This document shows, in pieces, positions 11,590 through 20,843 of a DNA stretch of 64,000 nt. Every line of letters begins with the position of its first letter. Position 1 is the stretch's first letter. The notes beneath the pieces were generated by a model that saw only the letters and a list, made by a program, of their open reading frames with translations, was not told the origin of the DNA and ran no database searches. The DNA comes from Termitomyces sp. T153 (lineage: Eukaryota > Basidiomycota > Agaricomycetes > Agaricales > Lyophyllaceae), in NCBI GenBank assembly GCA_018296165.2, contig JACKQL020000002.1, positions 1,054,001 to 1,118,000 on the forward strand. The letters are read 5' to 3'. Both the position numbers and the translations under genes were made by a program.

Positions 11590-12541
11590 TGTCAGGTTCT
11601 GCTGATGATGGGGGCTCAGCTACACTGGCATGTCCTTACTAGGCGGACACAATGTCCTGTGCTTATAACCAAGCATCCGGTATTGACGTGGAGAAACTTG
11701 CAAGGGGGAGCTAGGGGTGGTCTGAGCAAGTCCGGAGCGGCTTGGGGGCATCTAAGATCAAGTATACTTGTCGTTGAACCTGGACGGGTGTCGGAGCAAG
11801 TTCATGGGCATGCAATTAGAATGCGGGGTAATCGGAGGCTTCGCAGTTGATGGGGGCGGAGCCAGAGGTTTGACAGGAGATTGCCAAGATGTGAGGTGTT
11901 CCTGGGCCAAGCAAGAGTGAGGTCCGGGGTTGTTGTAGGAATGTTCAGGTCGTAGCATGCGTGCAGAGTTTGTACTGTTGTTGGAGATGAAGGGAACTTA
12001 GGAAGACAAAGGAACTATACACGGTCAAGACAAGGTGGTGACGAGGCGAGACAAGACAGAGAACAGAGATAGATTCGAAACTAAAAAATAGAGACAGGGA
12101 CGAGACGAAAGACAAGACATAGGAAACCGGTAAATGCAATATCAAGACTAAAGTACTAGGGGTTCTTCTACGACTTATATACCTACTACTGGGCAGCTCC
12201 GGAGGGCAGAGGAGATGGCGGTGGCTTGACAGAACTGTGCGGAGTCAACGGTTGTCAGGTGCAATCTTGGAACGGGCCGCGGTGACATTCTGATGGGATC
12301 AGTTGGAAAGCAGATCGTTCCGGGGTCAGGAAAAGCCTTGGGAGTCCAGGGGAATTCAGGGGATGCATCAACTGCTGCAGAGAAGGCATCAGAGTTGATC
12401 AAGGAGCCATCGGGGTCTGCCGAAGAAGTGTCAGAGTTGCCTGAAGTGGGCACAGAGGGTGGGTAAGGGTTGGGGAGTTTGGTGGAGCATTGAAGGGGGG
12501 GGCTGGGGGCGGTGTTGGGGTCTAGGGAGCGGGTCGTGACA
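11590..12541 (-). repeat. E2 5' LTR, 952 bp
   Basis: On plus it begins TGTCAGGTTCTGC and ends GGGTCGTGACA, which are inverted TGTCA/TGACA ends. On minus, a TATA box lies near 12175-12182, followed by the predicted mRNA start. The A/G-rich repeats at 12000-12130 (GACAAGACAGAGA type) match the pyrimidine repeats of E1. Confidence 0.9.
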
Positions 12542-13223
12542 CTATGTGAGTGATGGGAGCAGGGCTAGAGAGTTGTTCGGAGATCAATTAATGTTAGTAA
12601 GGTCTGGGGTTGACTGTAAAGCAAGTCCAGACTTAGAACTGGGAGATGTAACAAATACAGAACAAACAGAAGATTATCAGCAATATTAAGACTAGCATAA
12701 CAAATACTACTCTACAACTTATATACTAACTACCAGGACTCCTCCAGAGGCTGCAGGTCTGATGGTGGGGCCTGTTGGAGCTATGTGGGGTTGACAGGTG
12801 TTGGTTCTAATCAACTGACAGGCTGTGGTGATGTTTGGATAGGAACTGATGGGAATGTAGGCTGCCCCAGGGCTGTTGGGAAGTTCTGGAGTGGCTGAGT
12901 AGGTTGTAGAGGCAAGTTAGGAATGAGTGCTGAGGTCAGAAGAGATGTTAGGGGTGTCTGGGAGCTTGGAAAAGGAAGGGGGAGTGATGGGGCCCACAGG
13001 GGATTGTGTCAGGGCCTATTGGAGAGTCACCAGGGTTTGCCAGTAAAACATTGGAGATTTCTTGGGCAGGCACTGGAGGTGGGCAAAGGTTGGGAAGATT
13101 GGGGTGGGGTGTTGGTGGGGGAAGATTGGGGGGGCATTGGTGGGGGGAGATGGGGGGGGCATTGGAGGGTACTCTGAGGGAGTGAGGAGGGGGAGTCCAG
13201 AGGTCCAGAAGTGGGTTGTGACA
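12542..13223 (-). repeat. Old, partial LTR of the E2 family
   Basis: The stretch ends GGGTTGTGACA at 13223, carries a decayed mRNA-start site (AATATTAAGACT near 12690) and the ACTTATATAC TATA region. CpG is almost absent. E2 was inserted into it, so only its right part is seen here. Confidence 0.75.
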
Positions 13224-13589
13224 AAGCACATGCTAGCAAACAAGTTGTTTTTGGCTGAAGTTCCTGACATTTTGCACAATTTAATGTAAATAGAGCAGTC
13301 AATTATCTCCTTGTGCAGGGCCAAGAATTGGATTGTTCAGCTTCCTGAGAAGGAAGAAGATAGGATATACCTGGAAAGCAAAAAGGAATGCAAGGCCATA
13401 CTATCATATATTTGCAGGATTCTGGTCTGATTGCAAAGATGCTTCTGTCTACCATTGAAAGAACTGGTTGTGTGTGTTTGACTTCCTGACAAGTCTACCA
13501 TGTGGACTGATGAGTGCCCTCTTTTTATAATACCATAAATCCTGCCAATATTTATAACCCTGCAATGATGTAATTCCATCAGCAGTCCA

Positions 13590-14575
13590 TTCTGGTTGCC
13601 TGCAATCCTGTTGTTGCTACCAAATTCTTTCATACATATCTGTGTGCTTTCTGTCATATGCTTGCTTGGCTTGAGGATGCTTTGAATCTGGATGAAATAA
13701 AAAATCACATTTTGCAGGAGAGGAATGACACTTTCTGGAAAAAGATGATTAGATTCCTTAACAATGCAATTACAACCCATATCCCTGCATGTCTAGGATG
13801 TCCCATCAAGCCATATCCATCTATGTAGCATTTGCAGATTGAATAGGATGGACGAAGATATGGATGTTAATCATGCCATTGATTTGCATAATGTCAGGAA
13901 AGCATGCCAGATCCACAAACACAGGCCTACATGCTATAAGTATGCAAAGAGCCTGGAGGATTGTGAATGCTGCTTGAACTAGGATGCTGCAAAGTTTCAT
14001 CCCATGACTATGCTTGATGCCAAAAGCAGAGAGAGATTACACTCCATTGTCTGGATGAAGTGTTGAACAATTTTAATGACACCATTTTTGAAAATATGTG
14101 TTGCAATATGGACATTAAGTTCATTGGGTCAGGGGCATTAGCAAAGGCTGTATTGCATTACATCATGAATTACATTTTGAAGTCTCAAGTCAAGGTGCAT
14201 GTTGTGTTTTCTGCACTTGAGCATGCTATAGACAAGCTTAGAGAGTACAATGCTATAGACAACCTGGTATTGCTCCATGCAAAAGCTGTGCTCAAAAAAG
14301 GTATCACACAATTCTGATGTTGCTGGTGGAGTTGTGAATGGAAACCATAGATTTGTCTGCCAGATGAGATACACCCAAGATTCGGATAGCTATCAATACC
14401 TGCAGTCATGTGTTGTTGAAATCCCAGATGCAGATCCTGCACCCATGTCCAACCTACCTGCAAATCATTATCCTATTCTAGCTGACTCAACATCTGTCAA
14501 ATTTGCTAACCCATTTATGCAGGAAAGAATGTCATTTGCTGTCAGGTACCTATACTACCCACCTTTGCCATGACA
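13590..14575 (+). pseudogene. Helitron Rep-type relic (older lineage)
   Basis: Pieces of a Helitron-like N-terminal (Rep) protein in shifting frames: NPVVATKFFHTYLCAF and CHMLAWLEDALNLDEIK (13590-13760, remnant of the HUH region), then CNMDIKFIGSGALAKAVL and YIMNYILKSQVKVHVVFSAL (14060-14270), the conserved region that carries the catalytic tyrosines. Stops and frameshifts are frequent. The family differs from the Helitron at 40 kb, which has PHMH and YIHKYIYK motifs. No helicase part is visible: gag of E3 begins downstream. Confidence 0.7.
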
Positions 14576-15131
14576 GCTCATAGGATGTAGGGGCAAACCA
14601 TGTCTAGCATAATCATGGACTTAGAATCATGCAGAGAAACAGAGGCAGCATATGTCATGCTATCTCAGGCATCTTCTTTAAAAGGTGTAGCTATCCTTCA
14701 ACCCTCAAAGAAGAGAATTCCATGTGCCATGTCACAGGAACAACACATCAAGAAAAAGTGATTGGATGTTCTGAATTTGAATACTATACAAGAGCATACA
14801 TTTATGAAAGCAAGCTTGTAAGCCCACTCAGGTGAACTCACAACAAAGTGAGATAAGAGAGATGACAAAATAATGAAATGCTACAGATCATGTGACACTG
14901 CCTTAAAAAGGCCAAACTCACCTTTGTTGTTCTCTATCTAATCTGGAAGCAACAAAGGTGAGACAGACATTTTATTCTCTATGTACTTATTTAATCTGGA
15001 AGCAACAAAGATATTGCTGCCCTGTCTGGATTGGGTCTTAGTGAGGCTGCCTCTACACAACAGCCTTCACTGTTTTCTTTTACAATGGCAACTATTTTTA
15101 TGGAATTTTCACACTGACCTGACTCATTCCA
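14576..15131. other. Decayed repeat DNA with a hairpin
   Basis: No gene is visible. A perfect 13-bp inverted repeat, CTCACCTTTGTTG at 14917-14929 and its complement at 14950-14962, encloses a 20-base loop. The loop text (CTCTATCTAATCTGGAAGC) is repeated with one change about 45 bp downstream. The E3 5' LTR should lie around here but I cannot delimit it. Confidence 0.4.
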
Positions 15132-16240
15132 TTGATGCCCACCCTGCTCCCCACTCAGCAGGAGGCACATCACAGAGCCACACAGGCAACCACCACTACA
15201 TCAACAGCAAGCCAGGCTGCAATCACAAGCAGGGAACCATTTGGAAACACCAGTAAAAACTCCCAGACTCTACCCCTCACTGACCTCTCAAGTCTTGCAG
15301 AGAGTCTATTGGATTCTGACAACAAAGACTTCTACTTCCCTCCATCTTACCTCAGCTCAACACTGCTGTCACTCCCCACTGATCATGATCAATGCCACTG
15401 CCACAAGGATTGACTGCCAATGCTAACCACATCCCCAGACAGCCATGCAACTGTGAAGGTAAAGGTTACCAAGCTAAAAGACTGCCCCATGCTTACTCTG
15501 GGCCATATCAACATTAAAAAATTCCAGGAGTGGTCAAATGCCTGTCATCACTACTTGAAGCACTCTGAGAAGAAGCCTGAGGACATTGTGCAATTTGTAG
15601 CTGACAGCATGCTGGAACCAAGATTTGTGATGTGGTACCATGCCAGCTAGAAGCAAATTGATGCTATTTCCCTCAACAAGTATCTCACTGAATTTGCAAA
15701 GTATGCCTTACCTTGCAAGTGGGAACATCAAGTGTGGAATTTAATCCTATTGTCCAAGCAGGGAAACAAGCCATGTTCAGACTGGAAGATTGAGCTCAAG
15801 CACCTAGACTCACTCCTCAGCAACACAAAATACATGTGTGCCCTCTCAGACATGGCCTTACAAGCCCAACTAAAAGCAAACATGAATCCAGACCTTCAGG
15901 CAAAACTAGATAATTCCAATGTGATTGCCACCACCTTTGGGGACTGGATTTGCAAGATCACAGAGATGGACAAAAACATTCAAGAGGAGAATGCACACAC
16001 ACAGCACCTCATCAATGTGAACAATGCAGCATGTGTGGCAGAATGACTCTCAGACCCTACAACTTGAACTCCATCCCCAGCAAGCTCAGGCCCCAGCATG
16101 TATGCTCCTTGACTCCCCAAACTCACTAAGGAAGAGAAGAAAATCTTGAAGGATCATCAAGGTTGCATGAGTTGCTGCAAAACATACTGTGGACACACCA
16201 TGGACTCCAGTAAGTGTCCCATGAAGATTGCAAACATTTG
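15132..16240 (+). pseudogene. E3 chromovirus gag relic
   Basis: Consecutive plus frames give a Gag core (DCPMLTLGHINIKKFQEWSN, LKHSEKKPEDIVQFVADSML, a stop at 15650, KYLTEFAKYALPCKWEHQVW, then LQAKLDNS) and a decayed knuckle GCMSCCKTYCGHTMDSSKC near 16165-16220. The order and spacing fit chromodomain Gypsy elements of basidiomycetes. The stop at 15650 lies within the conserved core. CpG is nearly absent. Confidence 0.75.
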
Positions 16241-17330
16241 GCTGAACCCATGCACACACAAGCCCATCATGCTGGAGAGCATGTTAGCTTCAAAGCCCAA
16301 AACACTTGCAGGATATGCATATCTTGAGGACAATGTCCAAGACAAGGATACCAATTTGTACATCCCTTCCCTAGACCCCTCCTTTACCAGCAAATACCTG
16401 AGAGCAAAGTTAACTGTCTTTGAGCCTGCTGTCTCATCCCTTCCCTCTCCCCATCATGGCCTTACTTGACAATAGTTGTCCCTCCACAGTGATTAGTGAT
16501 GACCTCATCACACAACTCACACTCTATTGATTCTCTCTACCTGTGGAGGAAGACAATCTGATATCCATGTTGGAGTTTCTGTTGCACTGTTGGGAGTATG
16601 TAAAACTGGAGGTCTCATTGGGGACAGAGCTTGGCATTCAAGAGTGTTCAAAGCTGAAGTAAATGGTTGGACTATCTGTACTTCTCCTTGGAATTCCATT
16701 TCTTTCTTCTGAGCAGATTGTTCTCAACATGCATTCTTGCACTGCAATTGACAAGTGTACAAATTATAATCTCTGTTGACCACCACTACCATGGCCAAAG
16801 TCAAAGGGAGAAGAGGTATACACCACCACCACCCACACCCAAGCAGCCATGACCTTCCAAACTGATTCCATTTGAGAAGGTTCTCCTGCCTGACCTCAAT
16901 GGATGTGCACTGCCAGAGTTGGTAATGGCAATAGTGCAGACTAGGGTGGAAACAATTGCCTGCCAAGAATGGCTCTGACAGAAGGACACCTAAATCAAGG
17001 AATGGTATGCAGATCAGTTCCCTGTCAGGCTGCCTGATACTATGAAAGGAGTACCAGGCCACATTTTTTTACCAAATTTGGTTCCAAGACCCACACAAGG
17101 TGGTCAGCTCACAAGGATATGCCATACCCAACAAATATCACAAATCATGGAAAAGGCTCCTTGATGAACACATACAAGTGGGCTGATTTCAACCATCATC
17201 CTCCAAGTACACATCCCCAGCCTTTTGTATTCCCAAATATTGAGAGGGAGTGCCAGATCACATGGTGCCACCCCACTAGGTGAATGATTACTAACAGTTG
17301 AATCAGAACACAATTTGAGACAATTACCCC
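16241..17330 (+). pseudogene. E3 protease and leader region, decayed
   Basis: A protease-like fragment ALLDNSCPSTVISDDLI is seen near 16456-16510; the usual DSG/DSGA is changed to DNS. After it the frame is lost through stops and shifts. Fragments near 17100-17330 (WSAHKDMPYP, TYKWADFNHHPPSTHP) fit the pre-polymerase part of Gypsy pol. The assignment of this stretch rests mainly on its position between gag and reverse transcriptase. Confidence 0.5.
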
Positions 17331-17708
17331 TTGCCTAGAGTTGATGACATACTTGCAGTATGTGGGAAGGGGAAGATCTTTGGGAAGTTGGACATGACCA
17401 ACTCCTTCCAGACTCAAGTCCATCCCAACAACATCCATATAACAATGGTGAGGACACCTTGGAGACTATATGAGTGGATGGTAATGCAAAGAGAGGGTTG
17501 CAACACCCTATCCACACATCAACAATGCATGGAACACACCTTGCAAGGGCTGATTGGAAAAATCTACTATGTCTATTTAGACAATATTATAATCTGGTCA
17601 AGCTCCATTGAGAAACACAAGGCAAACATTGTAAAGGCTATGGAAGCACTCTGGAAGGTGGGCCTTTATTGCAACCTGAGTAAATCCCTGGAGATTGTGT
17701 CCACCTAG
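17331..17708 (+). pseudogene. E3 reverse transcriptase fragment
   Basis: The frame contains RVDDILAVCGKGKIFGKLDM, the start of the RT palm, then QQCMEHTLQGLIGKIYYVYL and the catalytic box read as YLDNIIIW. The second aspartate of YxDD is changed to Asn, which fits a GAC to AAC change in a CpG context (GACGAC to GACAAC). The fragment ends in a stop at 17708. RNase H and nearly all of integrase are missing. Confidence 0.8.
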
Positions 17709-17755
17709 ATGCCTCTGACATTGCAACTATCCAACCCTCAAAGAAGTTGTTGCAC

Positions 17756-18089
17756 TGCCAGTTGGGACCTTTCATAGTGGAGCAACAAGTGGGACTCCTA
17801 GCCTATTGACTCTGGCTTCCCACAGGGATGCACCAGCTTTATCCAGTGTTCAATGTGGTCAAACTGACTCCAGCCCCTATGGATCCTATTCTGGGACAAT
17901 GGCCACCACCCCTGGTAGTGGTTGATAACAATGAGGAGTATGAGGTGGAGGAGATCCTGGACAGTTGTCTATTCCAGAGGCAACTATAATACAAGATGAA
18001 GTGGAAGGGCTATAGAATTGAGGACATCCCTTGGGAGCCACAGGAGAATGTGCATGCCTCTGGACTCATCAGAGAGTTCCACTGGAGAC
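17756..18089 (+). pseudogene. E3 integrase C-terminus and chromodomain
   Basis: The frame gives VFNVVKLTPAP, then the chromodomain YEVEEILDS (17940 onward), KMKWKGY and WEPQENVHASGLIREFH. These are the aromatic and acidic positions of a chromodomain as fused to chromovirus integrases. A stop interrupts it after FQRQL. E4 inserted right after this point; the last codons resume at 24948-25035. Confidence 0.8.
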
Positions 18090-19149
18090 TGTCAGGTTCT
18101 GCTAACTATGGGGGCTCAGCTACACTGGGCAAGTCCTTACTAGGCAGATGCAATGTCCTGTGCTTATAACTTAGCACTCTGGGGTTGGCGTGGAGTAGAG
18201 GGACTTGCAAGGGGAAGCTAATGGGAGTGGTCTAAGTAAGTCTGGAGTGGTTTGGGGAAGTCTAAGACCAAGTATATTAGATGCTGGGCTTGGGTGAGCA
18301 TCAGGAATAAGTTTGTAAGTGCACAAATAGATTGTAGGGCAAATGGAGGCTTCACAAGTGATGGAGGTGGAGCTGGAGTTTGACAGAGGATCAATCAAGA
18401 CTTGATGGATTCTGGAGCCAAGCAAAGAGCAAGGTCCAGAGTTGTTATAAGAATGTTTAGGGTTCATAGTGCATGCATGGAGTTTGTACTGACATTGGAG
18501 TTGGAAGGAACTTGGAGAAATAAAGAAAATTGAGACAATCAAGACAAGGCAGAGATCAGACAAGACAAGACAGAGAAAAAGATAGATTCAAGACTAAGAA
18601 TAGAAATAGAAACAGAAAGAGACACAAGATGCAAGTAACCAGTTAATGTAATATCAAGACTAGAGTACAAAGAGCTACTCTATGACTTATATACTGACTA
18701 CTGGAGAGCCTCAGGAGATGGTGGGCATGACAGCAGGGCTCAATGGAGCCATGCAGAGTCAATGGGTATTGGTTGCAATCAGGGGACAGGCCACAGCAAT
18801 ATTCTGATGGGATCAATTGAGAGCATAAGCTATTCCAGGGTTGTCATGATGTTTTGGAGTGAGTTGGGTAAACTAGGGAGGTGAGTTGGTGACCATGTGC
18901 TGGAGTCAGGAACAGTGGGGAGGTCTGAGGGGCTCAGGAGAGTCAGGAGAAGCATTGATGGCTGCAGAGAAGGTGTTAGAATTGACTAGGAAGGCCATTG
19001 GGGTTTGCCAGAAAAGTGTTGGAATTTGGCTGGAGTGGGCACAGAGAGTGTATGTTGGAAGGGGGAGTTTGACAGGGCATTGGGGGAGATTCTGGAGGAG
19101 CAGGCAGGTTGGGAACAATATGCAGGAGTCTGAGGAACAGGTCATGACA
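18090..19149 (-). repeat. E4 3' LTR, 1060 bp
   Basis: On plus it starts TGTCAGGTTCTGC and ends GTCATGACA. It is nearly identical to 23884-24942 over long stretches. The purine tract follows at 19150-19170 on minus (GAAGAGGGAGTGA). Confidence 0.9.
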
Positions 19150-20465
19150 TCACTCCCTCTTCAGCATCAAGACCCTTCAAGATGCAGGGCACAGGTTAGG
19201 GATCAGTGGGGCATGGGAATTGAAGTTGAGTAATATTGATCAAACTGCAGTGAGCAGTGGCAGCATGGGGGACAAAGTTGAAGCATGGCCATCATTTGTC
19301 AGAGAGTTCTTCCCAAGTCATAAAGAGGGTCAGACATACCCCAGAGTTCCCCAACTCTTTGCAATGTCATCCTCCACTTACTCCTCAACATCATCAGTAC
19401 TGTCTGCATTGCAATCAGTGTCTTCTGCCTCCTCCTCCTCAGGAGAATCCAATTCTTGCTGTAGTTGTTGATGCATCAAGGCCATGTACCATAGTTGTGA
19501 GTGCCAGTCTGTTCCTTCTGTATTCCATCATGGTCAATCAAGTTTGACAGAGTTGTCTGCAGCAGTGGCTGGCCCTTCTGGAGTTTTGTCCCAAGGTGCA
19601 GTTCCAGTGATGCCCACTTCAGTGTCAGCAGGGCACTTCTTGAGGCCCATCTTTGGCCCAAGGCAGATTATGGCTGTCCCTGTAGCATTGTGAATAGCCT
19701 AATGGGACATGACCCCTGAGAGGTTTGTGGAGGTGGTGGGGCAACTGCAGTGTCCCCTGATCCTGGAATAGTGTCAAATGGAAGCTCCAGTGAGTTTGTA
19801 GCATTGTTTGCAGAGTTTGGGGCTAATCTGACATTTTAGTGCACTCTCTGCACTTGCCGCAAGAAGCATTGTGAATTCAAGGAGCTGACACAGGGATCCC
19901 ATTGGGACACCTCTGTATGCATTCCTTGCTGTGCCAGGCACAAGAATCAATTTTGTTAAGTTGGTGCATAGCCTGTGTGGTGGAGGAGCAGGGGTGGAAT
20001 GTGGAATGGGTGGCAGAATAGTTGCTTGAAGAGCACAAGGGGAAGGTATTGGATCAGGGGTCTGAAGTGGAGCATGGAGGCAGCATGGAGCAGTCTAAGA
20101 TGAAGGTGGGGCCTTCAAGGGGTGAGTGGAGAGAGGGAGCTCCTACAGTGCACAACAAGGGAAAGTGGAGGGCATCTCCCTTGCCAGAGGTGGGGCCTAG
20201 CAAGCAGCTGTAAGGGGAGGAGGTGATGGCAGGCCCTCTGAGGCCACATGTTTACTCCCCTGGATTGGGGGCCTTGATAGAGAGGTTTGGCAGGGATCCC
20301 AGTCCCTCTTCCATCATCCCCAAGATATTTTTGCAGCAGTGGGCAAAGGCATTGTCTTGACTGTTGGCATTATACAAGGAGAAGGTTTGGAAGATTGCAG
20401 GAGATTGCAACAGAGTCCAGTGGCAGCATGAGGAGGTGCATAGGGATCATGACTTGGCATGGCAG
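19150..20465 (-). pseudogene. E4 interior related to E1 (LARD-type), with antisense ORF relic
   Basis: On minus, 19150-19230 aligns with the E1 end at 5430-5511 with mostly C-to-T and G-to-A differences. On plus, the fragments MGDKVEAWPSFVREFFPS and LFAMSSSTYSS match the antisense E1 ORF near 5390-5300. A later fragment (20022-20213) is again charged. No intact protein remains. Confidence 0.65.
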
Positions 20466-20843
20466 TGTCACGACCCGCTCCCTAGCTCCCTAGACACTGC
20501 TCCCAACCCCTCCCAATTTCCCATCTAACTCCCCTGAACCCCACCCACACTTTTGCGCCCACACTGGACAACTCTGACGCTTCTCCGGCAAACCCCAACG
20601 GCAACTCCCTCTCTGTAGCCATCAACACCTCCCTAAAACCTTCCCCCACCATTCCTAGCCACATCATACGTCCCCGACCCCCTACCCTAGTTCACCCGAC
20701 CCGTCCCAGAGTGTCACGACGTCCCTGGAGTGGCTGTGCCCCTAACTGATCCCATCAGAATACCGCTGCGGCCCGACCTTGGATTGTACCCGACACCCGT
20801 CGACTCCGCACAGCTCCGTTGACCCCCGCCATCATATCCGCTG
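20466..20843 (+). repeat. Young LTR fragment of the E1/E2 family
   Basis: It begins TGTCACGACCCGCTCC, the LTR start, and includes a segment like 5850-5930 of E1 (GATCCCATCAGAATACC, GACACCCGTCGACTCC). It is rich in CpG while both flanks have almost none, so it arrived after E4 decayed. The 3' part is missing, and the right joint falls inside E4 protease sequence. Confidence 0.8.

Larger units (their letters stand above)
6673..12541 (-). mobile_element. E2: Ty3/Gypsy retrotransposon, 3' part outside window
   Basis: Reading on minus: 5' LTR (12541-11590), primer-binding site, gag, zinc knuckle, two retropepsin-like domains, then reverse transcriptase, which is cut at 6673 by E1. RNase H, integrase and the 3' LTR must lie left of the window. 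CpG is common, so E2 is fairly young, but gag and pol already carry several TGA codons at arginine-like positions, as expected from CGA to TGA transitions. Confidence 0.9.

Noticed and set aside
13337..13780. 147-residue frame on minus
   Set aside because: The plus strand of the same stretch carries Helitron Rep similarity; the minus frame has no motif and lies in decayed repeat DNA.
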